DNA of 64,000 nt, taken from Williamsia maris. Its GTDB lineage: Bacteria; Actinomycetota; Actinomycetes; Mycobacteriales; Mycobacteriaceae. Position 1 is the first letter of the stretch. Every line of letters starts with the position of its first letter. Location: the NCBI RefSeq assembly GCF_024171815.1, contig NZ_JAMTCJ010000001.1, positions 1,054,001 through 1,118,000 on the forward strand. Reading direction: 5' to 3'. The translations under genes were made by a program, and so were the position numbers. The notes beneath the pieces are model-generated. The model saw only the letters and a program-made list of their open reading frames with translations, was not told the DNA's origin and did no database searches. This document shows positions 28,249 to 36,331 of the stretch, piece by piece.

Positions 28249-28289
28249 CAACAGTTGCACTGCACTAAAAGTAAGTGCTATCACTGTTG
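28249..28289. promoter_or_regulatory. Nested dyad between HxlR regulator and oxidoreductase
   Basis: CAACAGT (28249-28255) pairs with ACTGTTG (28283-28289). Inside, GCACT (28262-28266) pairs with AGTGC (28274-28278), with almost the same centre. The nested dyad is AT-richer than its surroundings and lies between the divergent genes, so it is a good candidate HxlR operator overlapping both promoters. Confidence 0.55.
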
Positions 28290-28338
28290 TGAGCGCAGCG
28301 GGCATCTCGGTCCGCGCGCCGGGACGAAAGAGGACGCA

Positions 28339-29193
28339 ATGACCATCTACGGAGTCACCGGGGCCACCGGACAGCTCGGCCGCCTGGCCGTCGACGACCT
28401 CATCGAGCGGGGCACACCGGCCGGCGACATCGTCGCCATCGTGCGTGACGAGGCCAAGGCGAGCGGTCTCGCAGATCACGGTGTCGTCGTGCGGGTCGCC
28501 GACTACGCCGACACCGCCGCACTCACCACGGCCTTCGCCGGCGTCGACCGCCTGCTGTTCATCTCGGGCTCCGAGGTGGGCTCGCGCGTCGCGCAGCACT
28601 CGTCCGTCGTCGACGCAGCGGTCGCCGCGCAGGTCGGACTCGTCGCGTACACCAGCATCCTCGAGGCCGACACGAGCGGACTCTCACTGGCCGCCGAGCA
28701 CGTCGCCACCGAGAAGGCCCTGGCGGACAGCGGCCTCCCCCACATCCTGCTGCGCAACGGCTGGTACTCGGAGAACTACGCGGCGTCACTGCAGCCGACC
28801 ATCGACGGCGGCGTCCTCTACGGTGCCGCCGGCGAGGGGCGCGTCGCTCCGGCGACCCGACCCGACTTCGCAGGCGCAGCGGTGGCGGCCCTCCTCGCGG
28901 GGCGTCCCGGGGTGTTCGAGCTCGTGGGTACCGAGCACCTGACCTACGCCGACATCGCGGCCGTCATCGCCGACATCGCGGGGACACCCGTCCGGTACCA
29001 GGACCTCTCGACCGACGACTACGCCGCCGCATTGACGCAGGCGGGGGTACCCGAGCCGATGCCGGCCGTCCTGGCCGACTCCGACGCCGGGATCGCGCGT
29101 GGCGAACTGGACTCGACGTCCACCGACCTCGCCGATCTGCTCGGTCGGCCGTCCACCCCGTTCGCCGATGTCATCCGGGCTGCGCTGGCCTAG
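28339..29193 (+). CDS. NmrA/QorB-like NAD(P)-binding oxidoreductase
   Basis: A 284-residue atypical short-chain dehydrogenase. It opens with the Rossmann motif YGVTGATGQLGRLAVDDLIERG and has the NmrA-type block AEHVATEKALADSGLPHILLRNGWYSENY; there is no YxxxK active site. It is most like QorB, a quinone oxidoreductase of the NmrA subfamily. The divergent HxlR regulator is the common partner of such genes and suggests induction by quinones or aldehydes. AAGAGGAC precedes the ATG. Confidence 0.85.
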   Translation: MTIYGVTGATGQLGRLAVDDLIERGTPAGDIVAIVRDEAKASGLADHGVVVRVADYADTAALTTAFAGVDRLLFISGSEVGSRVAQHSSVVDAAVAAQVGLVAYTSILEADTSGLSLAAEHVATEKALADSGLPHILLRNGWYSENYAASLQPTIDGGVLYGAAGEGRVAPATRPDFAGAAVAALLAGRPGVFELVGTEHLTYADIAAVIADIAGTPVRYQDLSTDDYAAALTQAGVPEPMPAVLADSDAGIARGELDSTSTDLADLLGRPSTPFADVIRAALA

Positions 29194-29238
29194 CCCCAAA
29201 GTTTCTCGGCCCCAGAGTTCCTCGGCCCCGGGGTTCCT
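29191..29238. repeat. Three 16-bp tandem repeats across two stop codons
   Basis: TAGCCCCAAAGTTTCT, CGGCCCCAGAGTTCCT and CGGCCCCGGGGTTCCT follow head to tail. The first begins with the TAG stop of the oxidoreductase and the last ends at the stop of the convergent hydrolase. The whole intergenic gap is therefore repeat. Confidence 0.75.
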
Positions 29239-30119
29239 CAGAACAGGCGACGCACCGCGTCGGCGAAGAGGCTGGGCAGTTCCTGGGGCGGGTTGTGGCC
29301 GCAGTCGATCGGACGGACGTCGACGAGGTCGGTGAAGTGCGCCTCGTGGTCGCCGGTCCCCGACAGTGATGCGATCGGGTCCTCGGTGGGTTCCAGGACA
29401 ACCGTCGGGACACCGATGGGTCGTCGGTGCGTGATCTCGTCCTCGGTGGCCGCGTAGGCGGGGTCACCGTCGACGAGTCCGTACCGGTGCCGATATGAGT
29501 GGACCACCACGTCGACGAAGTCCGGGTTGTCGAACGACGGTGCGGTGGCGGCGAACTCGGAGTCACCGAACCGCCATGTCGGGGACCACTCCGTCCACAG
29601 CAGCTGCGCGAACTCGGCGCGGTACTCGGCCAGGCCGGCGCGACCACGTTCGGAGTGCAGGTAGTACTGGTACCAGGCGCGCCGGTCGAGGTGCGGCGGT
29701 GCCGGCGTCGCGGACGCGGCGATGTCCTGGACGTTGTATCCGCCGACGGTCGCCAACCCCGACACCAGGTCCGGCCACAGCAACGACACCAGGCACGCGG
29801 CCCGACCACCCCAGTCGAACCCTGCGACCACCGGCCGTTCCAGGTCCATCGCGATGATGAGCTCCCGGAGGTCATGGGCCAACGCGGCCTGCTGACCCGA
29901 CCGCACGGTGGTGGACGAGACGAACCGGGTCGGGCCGTAGCCGCGCAGGTAGGGCACGACCACGTCGGCACCCGACGCGACCAGCAGAGCGACGACGTCG
30001 TCGAAGCACCGCGGGTCGTACGGGAACCCGTGGGCCAGCACGACCGGACGCCCGCCGGGATCGCCGTGCCGCTCGATCGCGACGTCGAGGACACCTGCTC
30101 GTACCGTTGCTGACTCCAC
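29238..30119 (-). CDS. Alpha/beta hydrolase, epoxide-hydrolase-like
   Basis: A 293-residue alpha/beta hydrolase. The oxyanion motif is LAHGFPYDPRCFDD, the Asp nucleophile lies in AGFDWGGRAACLVS, and the catalytic His is present in IDCGHNPPQELP. The Asp elbow plus the cap with paired Tyr (WYQYYLHSERGR) fits the epoxide hydrolase/dehalogenase branch, though the substrate is unknown. It ends against the convergent oxidoreductase gene. A DUF1772 gene lies upstream on the same strand (16 bp). Confidence 0.85.
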   Translation of the reverse strand: MESATVRAGVLDVAIERHGDPGGRPVVLAHGFPYDPRCFDDVVALLVASGADVVVPYLRGYGPTRFVSSTTVRSGQQAALAHDLRELIIAMDLERPVVAGFDWGGRAACLVSLLWPDLVSGLATVGGYNVQDIAASATPAPPHLDRRAWYQYYLHSERGRAGLAEYRAEFAQLLWTEWSPTWRFGDSEFAATAPSFDNPDFVDVVVHSYRHRYGLVDGDPAYAATEDEITHRRPIGVPTVVLEPTEDPIASLSGTGDHEAHFTDLVDVRPIDCGHNPPQELPSLFADAVRRLF

Positions 30120-30135
30120 GGCCCCATTCTGCCCA

Positions 30136-30603
30136 TCACGCGCTCGACGAGACGACCAGACCGGTGGCGAGGGCGGTGAACGCGGCGGTGTGCAGGGCGG
30201 CGCGCACGAGATTCCACCGCACCCAGGAGTTCTCGAACGCCGCTCGAGCGGCGTCCGGATCGGTGGCGGCCGCCAGCCGGTCGTTCAACGGGATGTTGAA
30301 CGCGACCGTCACGATCAGCCCGACGAGATAGAGCACGGCCGCCGTGATCACCCAGGGCGCGATCGCGTGGTGCCGGCACAACCAGGCGGCTGTACCGGTG
30401 ACGACCAGACCGCCGAAGAAGAGCAGCAGGAACACCGGGTTGACGATGGCGACGTTGATCTTCTGCATCGCCGTGACCAGCGTGCGCGCATCGGCGCGAT
30501 GCAGACCCGGCATCACCGCGTAGGCGAAGGCGCAGAACAGGCCTGCGATGAGTCCGGTGCTGGTGACGCCGAGGACGAGGACGGTCTGGCGGAATGCGGT
30601 CAT
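30136..30603 (-). CDS. DUF1772 four-helix membrane protein
   Basis: A 155-residue membrane protein with four hydrophobic helices and the DUF1772 features FAYAVMPGLHRADARTLVTAMQKIN, split by short loops, and FNIPLNDRLAA. The superfamily includes anthrone-oxygenase-like proteins, but most bacterial members have no known function. It is probably cotranscribed with the downstream epoxide-hydrolase-like gene and is divergent from an AraC regulator. Confidence 0.85.
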   Translation of the reverse strand: MTAFRQTVLVLGVTSTGLIAGLFCAFAYAVMPGLHRADARTLVTAMQKINVAIVNPVFLLLFFGGLVVTGTAAWLCRHHAIAPWVITAAVLYLVGLIVTVAFNIPLNDRLAAATDPDAARAAFENSWVRWNLVRAALHTAAFTALATGLVVSSSA

Positions 30604-30675
30604 GGGTTTCAGTCAAGCCGCCCGGACATGGACAGAACATGGTTTGTCGGCTCGATTTCATGTTCAATCGTCCAC

Positions 30676-31617
30676 ATGGACGCGCTGTCCGGCCTGCTCG
30701 ACGGGCCCCGTGCACACACCCCGTTCCTGCTGCGGGTGGTGATGGAGTCGCCGTGGGCGATCGAGGTCCGCGACGAGGCGCCGCTGACCGTGGTGGTGAT
30801 GGTCGCCGGCCACATCGACATCGCCTACGCCGACGGGGCGGGTTTCCACGCCCGGGCCGGCGACGTCGTCATCCTGCGCGGGCCTGATCCGTACACCTTC
30901 GCCGACACCGCGGGCACCGACCTGACCGCGGTGATCCATCCGGACGGCGTGTGCCGCAGCGAGGTCGGCGCCGCGTTGCCCGATCACATGTCGCTCGGGG
31001 TGCGCACCTGGGGCAACGCGACCCCGGGGACCGACGGATCCGCGGTCATGTTGATCGGCACGTATGTCACCGCGGGAGAGGTCAGTTCGCGCCTGCTCGA
31101 CGCGCTGGACCGCACGATCGTGATCGCCGGGGCCTCGACCGCGCTCACCGATGTGCTCGACGCCGAGATGCTGCGGGACGCACCGGGCCACGAGACGGTG
31201 GTGAACCGACTCCTCGACCTCATCCTCGTCACCAGCCTGCGCGACTGGTTCGACCGCCCCGGTGCCGCCGCCCCGCGGTGGTACACCGCGCAGTCCGATC
31301 GCGTGGTGGGCCAGGCCCTGCGACTGATCCACAACAACATCGCACACCCGTGGTCGGTGACCGGCCTGGCCTCGGCGGTCGGCGTCTCCCGCGCGGGGTT
31401 CTCGCGGCGCTTCACCGAGCTCGTCGGCGATCCGCCGATGACGTATGTGACCGACTGGCGTCTGTCGGTGGCCGCGGACCTGCTCGCCGATCCCGTCCGC
31501 ACGCTCGACTCCGTCGCGCGAGAAGTGGGTTACGGCAGCGCGTTCGCGTTGAGTGCCGCCTTCAAACGCACCCGCGGGGTCAGCCCGCGCGAGTTCCGTC
31601 GATCGCTGACGGCGTGA
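30676..31617 (+). CDS. AraC-family regulator with cupin_6 sensor domain
   Basis: A 313-residue regulator. Residues about 1-185 are a cupin-type sensor (SPWAIEVRDEAPLTVVVMVAG, HARAGDVVILRGPDPYTFAD). Residues about 205-310 are the two AraC HTH motifs (WSVTGLASAVGVSRAGFSRRF and LDSVAREVGYGSAFALSAAF, then RTRGVSPREFRRS). It is divergent from the DUF1772 gene with a 72-bp gap and probably controls that pair. A far longer upstream frame is antisense to DUF1772 and was rejected. Confidence 0.9.
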   Translation: MDALSGLLDGPRAHTPFLLRVVMESPWAIEVRDEAPLTVVVMVAGHIDIAYADGAGFHARAGDVVILRGPDPYTFADTAGTDLTAVIHPDGVCRSEVGAALPDHMSLGVRTWGNATPGTDGSAVMLIGTYVTAGEVSSRLLDALDRTIVIAGASTALTDVLDAEMLRDAPGHETVVNRLLDLILVTSLRDWFDRPGAAAPRWYTAQSDRVVGQALRLIHNNIAHPWSVTGLASAVGVSRAGFSRRFTELVGDPPMTYVTDWRLSVAADLLADPVRTLDSVAREVGYGSAFALSAAFKRTRGVSPREFRRSLTA

Positions 31618-31633
31618 GGCACCCGCGCGTCGC

Positions 31634-32197
31634 TCACACGTCGTAGGGGTCGGCCGTCACCGACGGTCGGGCCTCGCGCTGCACTCCGGCGCCCTGGACG
31701 TACGCCAGATGACCCCCGAGCGCGCCCGAGACACCTGTGACCGACAGGCCGGCCAGGGTGAGGCCGATCGCTGCGAGTCGACGCCCCTTGCGGCGCACCA
31801 GCATCGACCCCACGAGCAGGGTCATCGCCACCGAGTTCGACGACGCGTGCACGACGGCCACCCGACGTTGCGGGGCGGCGAGGGTGGTGAACTCCGCGAG
31901 TCCGGTGACCGCGGCAGGCATCGCGGCACCGAGGCCGATGAGGACCAGTCGCTGCGCGGCCAGCGGTTGCCGGAGCAGGTCGAACACCGGAGCCGCGGTC
32001 CACACCCCGATGGGCACGGTGACGGCGACCGGGTGCAACGGGTGGCCGAGCCAGGATCCGCGCAGTGCATCGCCGATGCCGTTGTCGAGCAGCGCCCGCA
32101 GTGGCCCGGCGATCACATCGGCGGGGGCGTCGAGGGCCGACACCCCTTCGACGGAGGCCAGTGCGCGGGTGATCGGGGACGAATGGGGTGCAGTCAT
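31634..32197 (-). CDS. DUF2231 membrane protein
   Basis: A 187-residue protein with the DUF2231 signature GSWLGHPLHPVAVTVPIGVW and four predicted membrane helices (about residues 57-76, 85-108, 117-137, 144-165). Family members are predicted integral membrane proteins, often near redox genes; the function is unknown. The conserved His pair in GHPLHP could bind a metal or haem. GAGGTTCCC precedes the ATG; an upstream in-frame extension of over 150 codons lacks any conserved pattern. Confidence 0.85.
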   Translation of the reverse strand: MTAPHSSPITRALASVEGVSALDAPADVIAGPLRALLDNGIGDALRGSWLGHPLHPVAVTVPIGVWTAAPVFDLLRQPLAAQRLVLIGLGAAMPAAVTGLAEFTTLAAPQRRVAVVHASSNSVAMTLLVGSMLVRRKGRRLAAIGLTLAGLSVTGVSGALGGHLAYVQGAGVQREARPSVTADPYDV

Positions 32198-32310
32198 GAG
32201 GGAACCTCGCCGTGTCGTGTGGGCTGTGAGACGCGTCCACCCGGGTGACTGCAGGTGCGATCGGTGATCTGAGGGTAGCGAGACACCCACGTCGCCCGCG
32301 GGGAAAACGC

Positions 32311-32934
32311 TCAGTCGATCGATGCCGACAGGACGGCGATGGTCGCCTCGGTCGCGGCGTCGACGATGTCCTCGATGTCGGAGACGTCGCCGCTGTCCTC
32401 GACGTGGATCGCGAGGAGTTCGCGGAGCCCGCCGACGAGGATGATCGACACGTATCGCGACACCGGCTGCGGGTGTTCGACGTGATAGGTGGGCGAGTCG
32501 AGCAGATCGGCGATCAGCGAATAGAACTCGGCCATCGACTCGCGCTGCTGAGCTCGGGCGGCCGTCCCCAGGCCGGGGGTGTCGAGGATCCAGGACAGCG
32601 TGATCGCCGGACGCGACAGCGACCCGCTGATCCAGGCCTCGATGGCCTGCCGCACCTGTTCGCGCCACGGGAGGCTGCGGTCGACAGCGGCCGTGATGTG
32701 CGCGATGAGCTCGCCGTTGACGCGCGCGAGCAGCGCGAGGAAACAGTCGTCGCGGCCGGAGAAGTGTTCGTAGAACGTGCGCCGGGACGTCCGCGCGATA
32801 CGCACCACGTCGGCCACGGTCGTCGCCTTGAAGCCACGCTCGTCCACCGACGTCGCCATCGCCTCGAGCAGTCGGACGACCGTGTCGTCACCCGGCGCGG
32901 TGTCGGGGTCGGTCGGGGGCGCCATGGTGGCCAA
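32311..32934 (-). CDS. TetR-family regulator
   Basis: A 207-residue TetR protein. The HTH is TVVRLLEAMATSVDERGFKATTV, broken by a turn before ARTSRRTFYEHFSGRDDCFLAL, which is a standard TetR DNA-recognition block. The C-terminal ligand domain resembles actinobacterial regulators of lipid genes. It lies 9 bp beyond the upstream VOC gene on the same strand, so the two are probably cotranscribed. Initiation could be at residue 4 (MAPPTDPD). The target is unknown. Confidence 0.85.
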   Translation of the reverse strand: MATMAPPTDPDTAPGDDTVVRLLEAMATSVDERGFKATTVADVVRIARTSRRTFYEHFSGRDDCFLALLARVNGELIAHITAAVDRSLPWREQVRQAIEAWISGSLSRPAITLSWILDTPGLGTAARAQQRESMAEFYSLIADLLDSPTYHVEHPQPVSRYVSIILVGGLRELLAIHVEDSGDVSDIEDIVDAATEATIAVLSASID

Positions 32935-32943
32935 GCCTATCGG

Positions 32944-33705
32944 TCAGTGCATCACCGAGATCACGTTGCCGGAGGGGTCGGTGAACCAGGCGATGTCGGG
33001 GCCCATCTGCACGCTGCGGCCGCGCATCACGCCGCGGTCGTCGCACGGCAGGCCGTCGTAACGCAGCAGCCGCACGCCCTTGGCCTCGAGGTCGTCGATC
33101 GCGGCGTCGATGTCGGGGACCGGGATGTTGAGGACCGTGAACGACGCCGGGACGTGGTCGTCCTTCGGGTACATCACGACCCGGGTCCGGCGGTCGAGGT
33201 GCAGGGCCAGCAGGCCCATCGGGTTGCGGTCCACCCGCAGCCCGAGCACGTCGGTGTAGAACGCCGCAGCCGCGTCCACGTCGCGCACCGCGAAACCGCT
33301 GAACGGGGTCATCGACGCCTCGGACGCCTCGCGCTGCATCTCCTCGTCGAAGCCGATGAGTTGCACGTAGTTGCCGTCGGGGTCGAGTGCGGTGCCGAAC
33401 CACCCCGCGTCGCGGCGCTCGAGTGGGCTCAACCACCCGTAGCCGAGTTCGTCGACGCGTGCGCCGGTGGTCTGCGCGCAGTCGACCTCTGCGTTGACGA
33501 TGAGCCTCGCCGCCTCGGCCGCCGGTCCGCGGACATCGGGGCGCGAGTCGATCATCAGATAGAAGCCGTCCAGATCGAGGACGTCATAGCCGGGCTCCCC
33601 CGGCGTTCGTTCGATCGACGCGTCGAACACCCGCGCATACCAGTCGCGCAGGCGTTCGGGATGGTCGCTGGAGAGCAGTGCACTGAAGATCGTCGCGGTG
33701 GCCAT
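32944..33705 (-). CDS. Two-domain VOC protein
   Basis: A 253-residue protein with two VOC halves: residues about 4-120 (FSALLSSDHPERLRDWYARVF) and 132-253 (FSGFAVRDVDAAAAFYTDVLGL, ending IAWFTDPSGNVISVMH). The second half looks like a glyoxalase/bleomycin-resistance unit with the usual Glu replaced, so its activity cannot be predicted. It is followed by a TetR gene 9 bp on. Upstream, 40 bp away, lie two lipase genes on the same strand. Confidence 0.85.
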   Translation of the reverse strand: MATATIFSALLSSDHPERLRDWYARVFDASIERTPGEPGYDVLDLDGFYLMIDSRPDVRGPAAEAARLIVNAEVDCAQTTGARVDELGYGWLSPLERRDAGWFGTALDPDGNYVQLIGFDEEMQREASEASMTPFSGFAVRDVDAAAAFYTDVLGLRVDRNPMGLLALHLDRRTRVVMYPKDDHVPASFTVLNIPVPDIDAAIDDLEAKGVRLLRYDGLPCDDRGVMRGRSVQMGPDIAWFTDPSGNVISVMH

Positions 33706-33745
33706 GCGAGTACTGACTCGCCACCCGACGAGAACTCATCGTCGC

Positions 33746-34702
33746 TCAGCCGGGGATGCCCGGTGCGACCGGGACACACGGCACCGTAACCGGGTTCTGC
33801 GGATCCAGCGCGGTGCGCACGAACGCTGCCGTGCGCGGTGAGGACACCAGTGAGAGATGGTCCGAGCGGTCGGCGGCGCAGGTGTCCTGGACGACGATGT
33901 TCGTCGTGCGCGGGCCGGGCACGAAGCCGTCGGTCCACGGCTCCACGACGCCGTCGTCGCGGGTCATGATGTTGGTGTAGGTGACCGCGGGGTCGTAAGG
34001 GCTGCCGCCGGCGTTGATGGCGCGCATGAACGGACTGCCGTACTGCTCCTCGGCGCACTCCGGGCACGGCAGCACCCGCTTCGGGTCGAGTCCGATGGAG
34101 CGCGTGGCGTTCTCGAGAGCGAGGTAACCAGAGCTGTCCTGACCCTTCCAGTACGGGGCGAGCGAGACGTACCGCGCCACCACGCGCGAGCCCCCGAGGT
34201 AGCGCACGTAGTACTCCGGCATCAGCGTGCCCTCGGAATGCCCGACGATGTCGACCTTGGCTGCGCCGGTCGCGCCACGGACCCGGTCGATGAACGCGCC
34301 CAGCTGTTGTGCGCTCGGGATCATGCTGGTCAGTCCACCGAGCGCATTGATCGGGTACGGCGTGCCGGGCAGCGTGCCGTAGGTCAGGGCGAACACGCAC
34401 CAGCCCGCGTTGTGCAGCACCGGCCCCAGGGTGGCCCAGTTGGTCTGACGGTTGCCGCCGGTGCCGTGCACCAACACCACCGGGTTCGGGTGCGCCGCGG
34501 TGGGACGGCAGGAGAAGTCGTTGGTCCCGGGCGCCGACGCACCGGGACGGGCGAGGGCGTCACGGGCACCGGCGAAGAAGTCGTAGGTGACCGGGAGGGT
34601 CGGCCGACCGGGGGCACCCGAGGCCGGCGCGGCGAGCACGAGGCAGGCCGACGCGGTCGCGACGAGGGCGATCAGCCGAAGAACGGCGGGACGAACTGAC
34701 AT
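33746..34702 (-). CDS. Secreted EstA/Lipase_2-type lipase (copy 1)
   Basis: A 318-residue exported alpha/beta-hydrolase. A Sec signal spans residues about 1-29 (LVATASACLVLAAPASGA). The oxyanion loop is LVHGTGGNRQTNW, the nucleophile elbow is VGHSEGT, and the catalytic His is expected in SDHLSLVSSP. Paired cysteines suggest disulphides in the mature protein. It is about half identical by eye to the gene directly upstream, and their coding regions overlap by 31 bp, so the pair is a tandem duplication read as one unit. Confidence 0.9.
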   Translation of the reverse strand: MSVRPAVLRLIALVATASACLVLAAPASGAPGRPTLPVTYDFFAGARDALARPGASAPGTNDFSCRPTAAHPNPVVLVHGTGGNRQTNWATLGPVLHNAGWCVFALTYGTLPGTPYPINALGGLTSMIPSAQQLGAFIDRVRGATGAAKVDIVGHSEGTLMPEYYVRYLGGSRVVARYVSLAPYWKGQDSSGYLALENATRSIGLDPKRVLPCPECAEEQYGSPFMRAINAGGSPYDPAVTYTNIMTRDDGVVEPWTDGFVPGPRTTNIVVQDTCAADRSDHLSLVSSPRTAAFVRTALDPQNPVTVPCVPVAPGIPG

Positions 34703-35697
34703 GGCACCTTCTCACTGCTGGACGGGTCGAGCGCGTTGAGCACGTGTCGCGCCGCGCGCGGTGACCCGCAGATACCCAGATGATCGCAGAAATCCTGCGA
34801 ACAATCATGCTGGACAACGATGTTCGTCACCTTCTGGTCGTCGCCGACCGCGGGTAGCTGACCGCTGGTGTACGGCCGGACGAACTCGTCGAAGCGGGTG
34901 GAGATGTTGACGTAGTCGATACCCGGGACGTAGGGCCCGCCGTCGGCGTTCATCGCGGTGATGAAGTCCGACCCCCGCGTCATCTGCGCCACGGCGCGAC
35001 ACGGCAGCACCTTGAGCGGATCGATCCCGAGCCGCAGGTCGACGGTGTGCAGCAGGCCCGCACCGAACGCGGTGGTGCCCTCCCACAGCGGGGCGAGCGA
35101 GACGTATCGCCCGATCTTGTCGCCGCCACCGAGGAACTTCGCGTAATGATTGGGGACCAAGGTGCCCTGCGAATGGCCCACGATGTCGACCTTCTCGGCG
35201 CCGGTCGCGGCCAGGACCTTCTCGATGAAATCGCCGAGTTCGGCGGCGCTGTCCTCCATGAGCGCCATCCGGCCCATGGCCTTGAGCGGCCACGGCACGT
35301 GGGCGAGCGCGCCGTAGGTGAGCGTGAAGACGGAGTAGCCCTCGAGCGCGAGCAGCGGCACGTAGGTACCCCAGTTGGTCTGGCCCCCGCCGCCGGTGCC
35401 GTGCACCAGGATCACCGGATTGGGGTGCGCGGGGTCGACGGGGGTGTCCCACTCGTTCGCCCCGGGCAGTGCTCCACCGGGGTTGGCGATCTCGGGTCCG
35501 ATGCCGGAGAAGAAGTTGTAGGCGATCTTCTGCCGGTCGAGTGTTGCGCTGCGCGGGGCGGGGTTGTCGACCTCCTGGTCGGGCGCGAGTTCACCGACAT
35601 CGTCGGTCGAATGCGTCAGCAGCCCGCCCACCCGCAGAGGGATCGTCATCGCGTCGCCGAGCATGCGGATGATCGAACCGTGGGCCACCCTGCCCAC
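34672..35697 (-). CDS. EstA/Lipase_2-type lipase (copy 2), no clear signal peptide
   Basis: A 341-residue paralogue of the next gene. It has LVHGTGGGGQTNW, the Ser elbow VGHSQGT, and the His candidate in CDHLGICGSP. Unlike copy 1 its N-terminus (MGRVAHGSIIRMLGDAM, then an acidic stretch) shows no clear signal sequence, so it may stay inside the cell or use an unusual leader; the start could be at the internal ATG, residue 17. It is first in the lipase pair, divergent from a sigma-factor gene. Confidence 0.87.
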   Translation of the reverse strand: MGRVAHGSIIRMLGDAMTIPLRVGGLLTHSTDDVGELAPDQEVDNPAPRSATLDRQKIAYNFFSGIGPEIANPGGALPGANEWDTPVDPAHPNPVILVHGTGGGGQTNWGTYVPLLALEGYSVFTLTYGALAHVPWPLKAMGRMALMEDSAAELGDFIEKVLAATGAEKVDIVGHSQGTLVPNHYAKFLGGGDKIGRYVSLAPLWEGTTAFGAGLLHTVDLRLGIDPLKVLPCRAVAQMTRGSDFITAMNADGGPYVPGIDYVNISTRFDEFVRPYTSGQLPAVGDDQKVTNIVVQHDCSQDFCDHLGICGSPRAARHVLNALDPSSSEKVPCQFVPPFFG

Positions 35698-35794
35698 GAT
35701 ACGGCGGCGCGTCCGCCCGCCCCGGTTGCGGTCGTCGACGGCTCATTTGCGGCGAGTCCGTCGGAAAACCGCGTCGGCCGACGACTATGAGGAT

Positions 35795-36331
35795 GTGAGT
35801 GCTCACCCCGGGGCGCAGCTCCTGCTCGACGTGTACGACGACGCATTGCCCGCCGTCTACGGGTACCTGCTGCGTCGGTGCCGCGACAGCACCATCGCCG
35901 AGGACCTCACCTCCGAGACGTTTCTCGCGGCGATGGACAGCGTCCGACGTGTCGACCCGCCCGACCCCACCGTGCCGTGGCTGATCGGGGTGGCCCGGCA
36001 CAAGCTCGCCGACCACTGGCGGCGCATGCAGAGGACCGCCGAGCCGGTGGGTGACGCACCCGAGACGGCTTTCGACACGTGGGACACCGAGCTGGACCGT
36101 CTGATCGCCGAACGCACGTTGGCCCGGATCAGCCCGCTGCACCGGGCGATCCTCACGCTCCGCTACGTCGACGACTGCACCGTGCCGCGCTGCGCCGAGA
36201 TCCTCGGCCGCACCGTGATGGCGACCGAGGCATTGCTGACGCGGGCCAAGCGGGAGTTCCGGGCGAAGTATCCCGACGACGATCGCGACCGAAACAGCAC
36301 ACCGCGATCCGGAGAGGAGACGCAGCGATGA
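35795..36331 (+). CDS. Sigma-70-family (ECF-like) RNA polymerase sigma factor
   Basis: A 178-residue sigma factor. Region 2 is VYGYLLRRCRDSTIAEDLTS..ETF with VPWLIGVARHKLADHWRR, and region 4 is LHRAILTLRYVDDCTVPRCAEILG followed by TEALLTRAKREF. It starts at a GTG (VSAHPGAQ) with only a weak ribosome site, and its stop overlaps the start of the VOC gene (ATGA). No anti-sigma factor is next to it; actinobacterial sigma factors paired with VOC genes are common, and the VOC protein may be its regulator or output. Confidence 0.85.
   Translation: MSAHPGAQLLLDVYDDALPAVYGYLLRRCRDSTIAEDLTSETFLAAMDSVRRVDPPDPTVPWLIGVARHKLADHWRRMQRTAEPVGDAPETAFDTWDTELDRLIAERTLARISPLHRAILTLRYVDDCTVPRCAEILGRTVMATEALLTRAKREFRAKYPDDDRDRNSTPRSGEETQR

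Noticed and set aside
30190-30675. N-terminal extension of the AraC regulator
   Set aside because: It would be antisense to the DUF1772 gene; the cupin domain begins just after the ATG at 30676.
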